DNA from: DASUZD01 sp036377055
GTDB lineage: Bacteria > Actinomycetota > Thermoleophilia > Gaiellales > Gaiellaceae
Length of the DNA stretch: 6,024 nucleotides
Assembly (NCBI GenBank): GCA_036377055.1
Contig: DASUZD010000322.1
Location: 1 to 6,024 of the forward strand
Direction of reading: 5' to 3'
The position numbers and the translations under genes are program-made. The notes beneath the pieces were generated by a model, which saw only the letters and a program-made list of their open reading frames with translations, searched no databases and was not told the DNA's origin. Within the stretch, counting starts at the first letter, position 1, and each line of letters begins with the position of its first letter. Below, one piece after another: positions 5,526-6,024 of the stretch.

Positions 5526-5995
5526 GTCAAGTTCGAGTCCGGCTGGCCGCCGCCGTAGCCTTCGATGGCATCCCCCAGGTCGAAGAGCGCGCCGAAGCGG
5601 CGCTCCTCGCGGCGGGCGGCGTCGAAGATGCCGACACGGCGCTCGTCGGGATAGACGGAGACGTTCGGCGCGTTCTGCTCGCTGATCATCAGCACGCGCG
5701 CGATCCCGTCGCCGCCGTTCTCGAACCCGTGCACGCCGCGCTCGCCGCGCGGAAACGCGACCACCTCGCCGGCAGCGAGCTCGCGCCGGCCGTCCGCCGT
5801 TCGCACGACGACGCCCTCGCTCAGCGCGACGAGCAGCTCCTCGCGGCCGAGGTGGTAGTGGAAGTGCATCGCGTCGCCTGGTGCGAGCTCGTACAGGCTC
5901 ATCCCGAGCCGCTCCGCGCCCGCCGCCTCCGCCAGGCGCGCCACCCGGAGGCCGTCGGGGTTCCGATCGGCCGGCGAGTCGTGGATGTTGGGCAC
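5522..5995 (-). CDS. Small single-domain cupin protein
   Basis: A 157-residue cytoplasmic protein with one cupin beta-barrel; no signal peptide or membrane helix. Cupin motif 1 is PGDAMHFHYHLGREELLVAL (39-58), with metal ligand candidates His46, His48 and Glu53; motif 2 is GEVVAFPRGERGVHGFEN (76-93), with His89 as the fourth ligand and the conserved PxG and Asn. A metal-dependent role is therefore possible, but the substrate cannot be read from sequence. After the barrel comes a segment (SEQNAPNVSVYPDERRVGIF, 105-124) and a charged C-terminus. I recall actinobacterial cupins with this NAP-x-V-x-x-YPD-like element, annotated only as cupin-domain proteins. The GTG at 5995 is chosen because a TAGTCT box lies just upstream and homology-like sequence begins there. 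It stops 87 bases before the PBP start; a link to cell-wall synthesis is not shown. Confidence 0.93.
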   Translation of the reverse strand: MPNIHDSPADRNPDGLRVARLAEAAGAERLGMSLYELAPGDAMHFHYHLGREELLVALSEGVVVRTADGRRELAAGEVVAFPRGERGVHGFENGGDGIARVLMISEQNAPNVSVYPDERRVGIFDAARREERRFGALFDLGDAIEGYGGGQPDSNLT

Positions 5996-6001
5996 CGGCC
6001 G

Positions 6002-6007
6002 AGACTA
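6002..6007 (-). promoter_or_regulatory. Candidate -10 box for a leaderless cupin transcript
   Basis: TAGTCT (6007-6002, minus strand) fits the TAnnnT -10 pattern and is separated from the GTG at 5995 by six bases, so transcription would begin at or next to the start codon. This geometry is typical of leaderless mRNAs in Actinomycetota. A -35 with 17-base spacing would begin at 6025, just outside the window, so it cannot be checked here. A conventional alternative is AGGAT (6011-6007) as a Shine-Dalgarno, but it is about 11 bases from the GTG and imperfect. Confidence 0.4.
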
Positions 6008-6024
6008 TCCTGGCGCAGGTGTCG

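Overview
The window comes from a very GC-rich bacterium. Protein style (Ala/Arg-rich, polyproline tails, this form of signal peptidase and of ECF sigma factor) points to Actinomycetota, and my best guess is Thermoleophilia (Gaiellales/Solirubrobacterales-like). That placement is inference from family resemblance, not from a marker gene. All seven genes I can support lie on the minus strand, so transcription runs from right to left. I see no tRNA, rRNA, CRISPR array, insertion sequence or phage gene, and no gene-free stretch longer than 300 bases.

Right-hand part (about 2034-5995), core-like and extremely GC-rich. In transcription order it holds a small cupin protein with a probable leaderless GTG start, a class A penicillin-binding protein (GT51 plus transpeptidase) with a polyproline C-terminal tail and apparently a CTG start codon, and a primary-type sigma-70 factor of 361 residues. 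The PBP and sigma genes are 65 bases apart and may be cotranscribed.

Intergenic region (1863-2033). Next to the sigma gene's 3' end it carries a 44-base interrupted inverted repeat. A TTGACA / 16 bases / TACGCT promoter candidate sits inside that repeat and reads toward the left-hand genes.

Left-hand part (1-1862), accessory in character and with looser codon use. It is a tight four-gene unit: a 180-residue secreted protein of unknown function, a 145-residue secreted protein unusually rich in Tyr, Trp, His and Cys, a type I signal peptidase whose start overlaps the previous gene, and an ECF sigma factor cut off by the window edge. The arrangement suggests a self-contained envelope or secretion module: two exported substrates, a possibly dedicated signal peptidase and a dedicated sigma factor, controlled through the dyad-bearing promoter. 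The gene calls are firm; the functional link between them is inference and is the most interesting possibility in the window.
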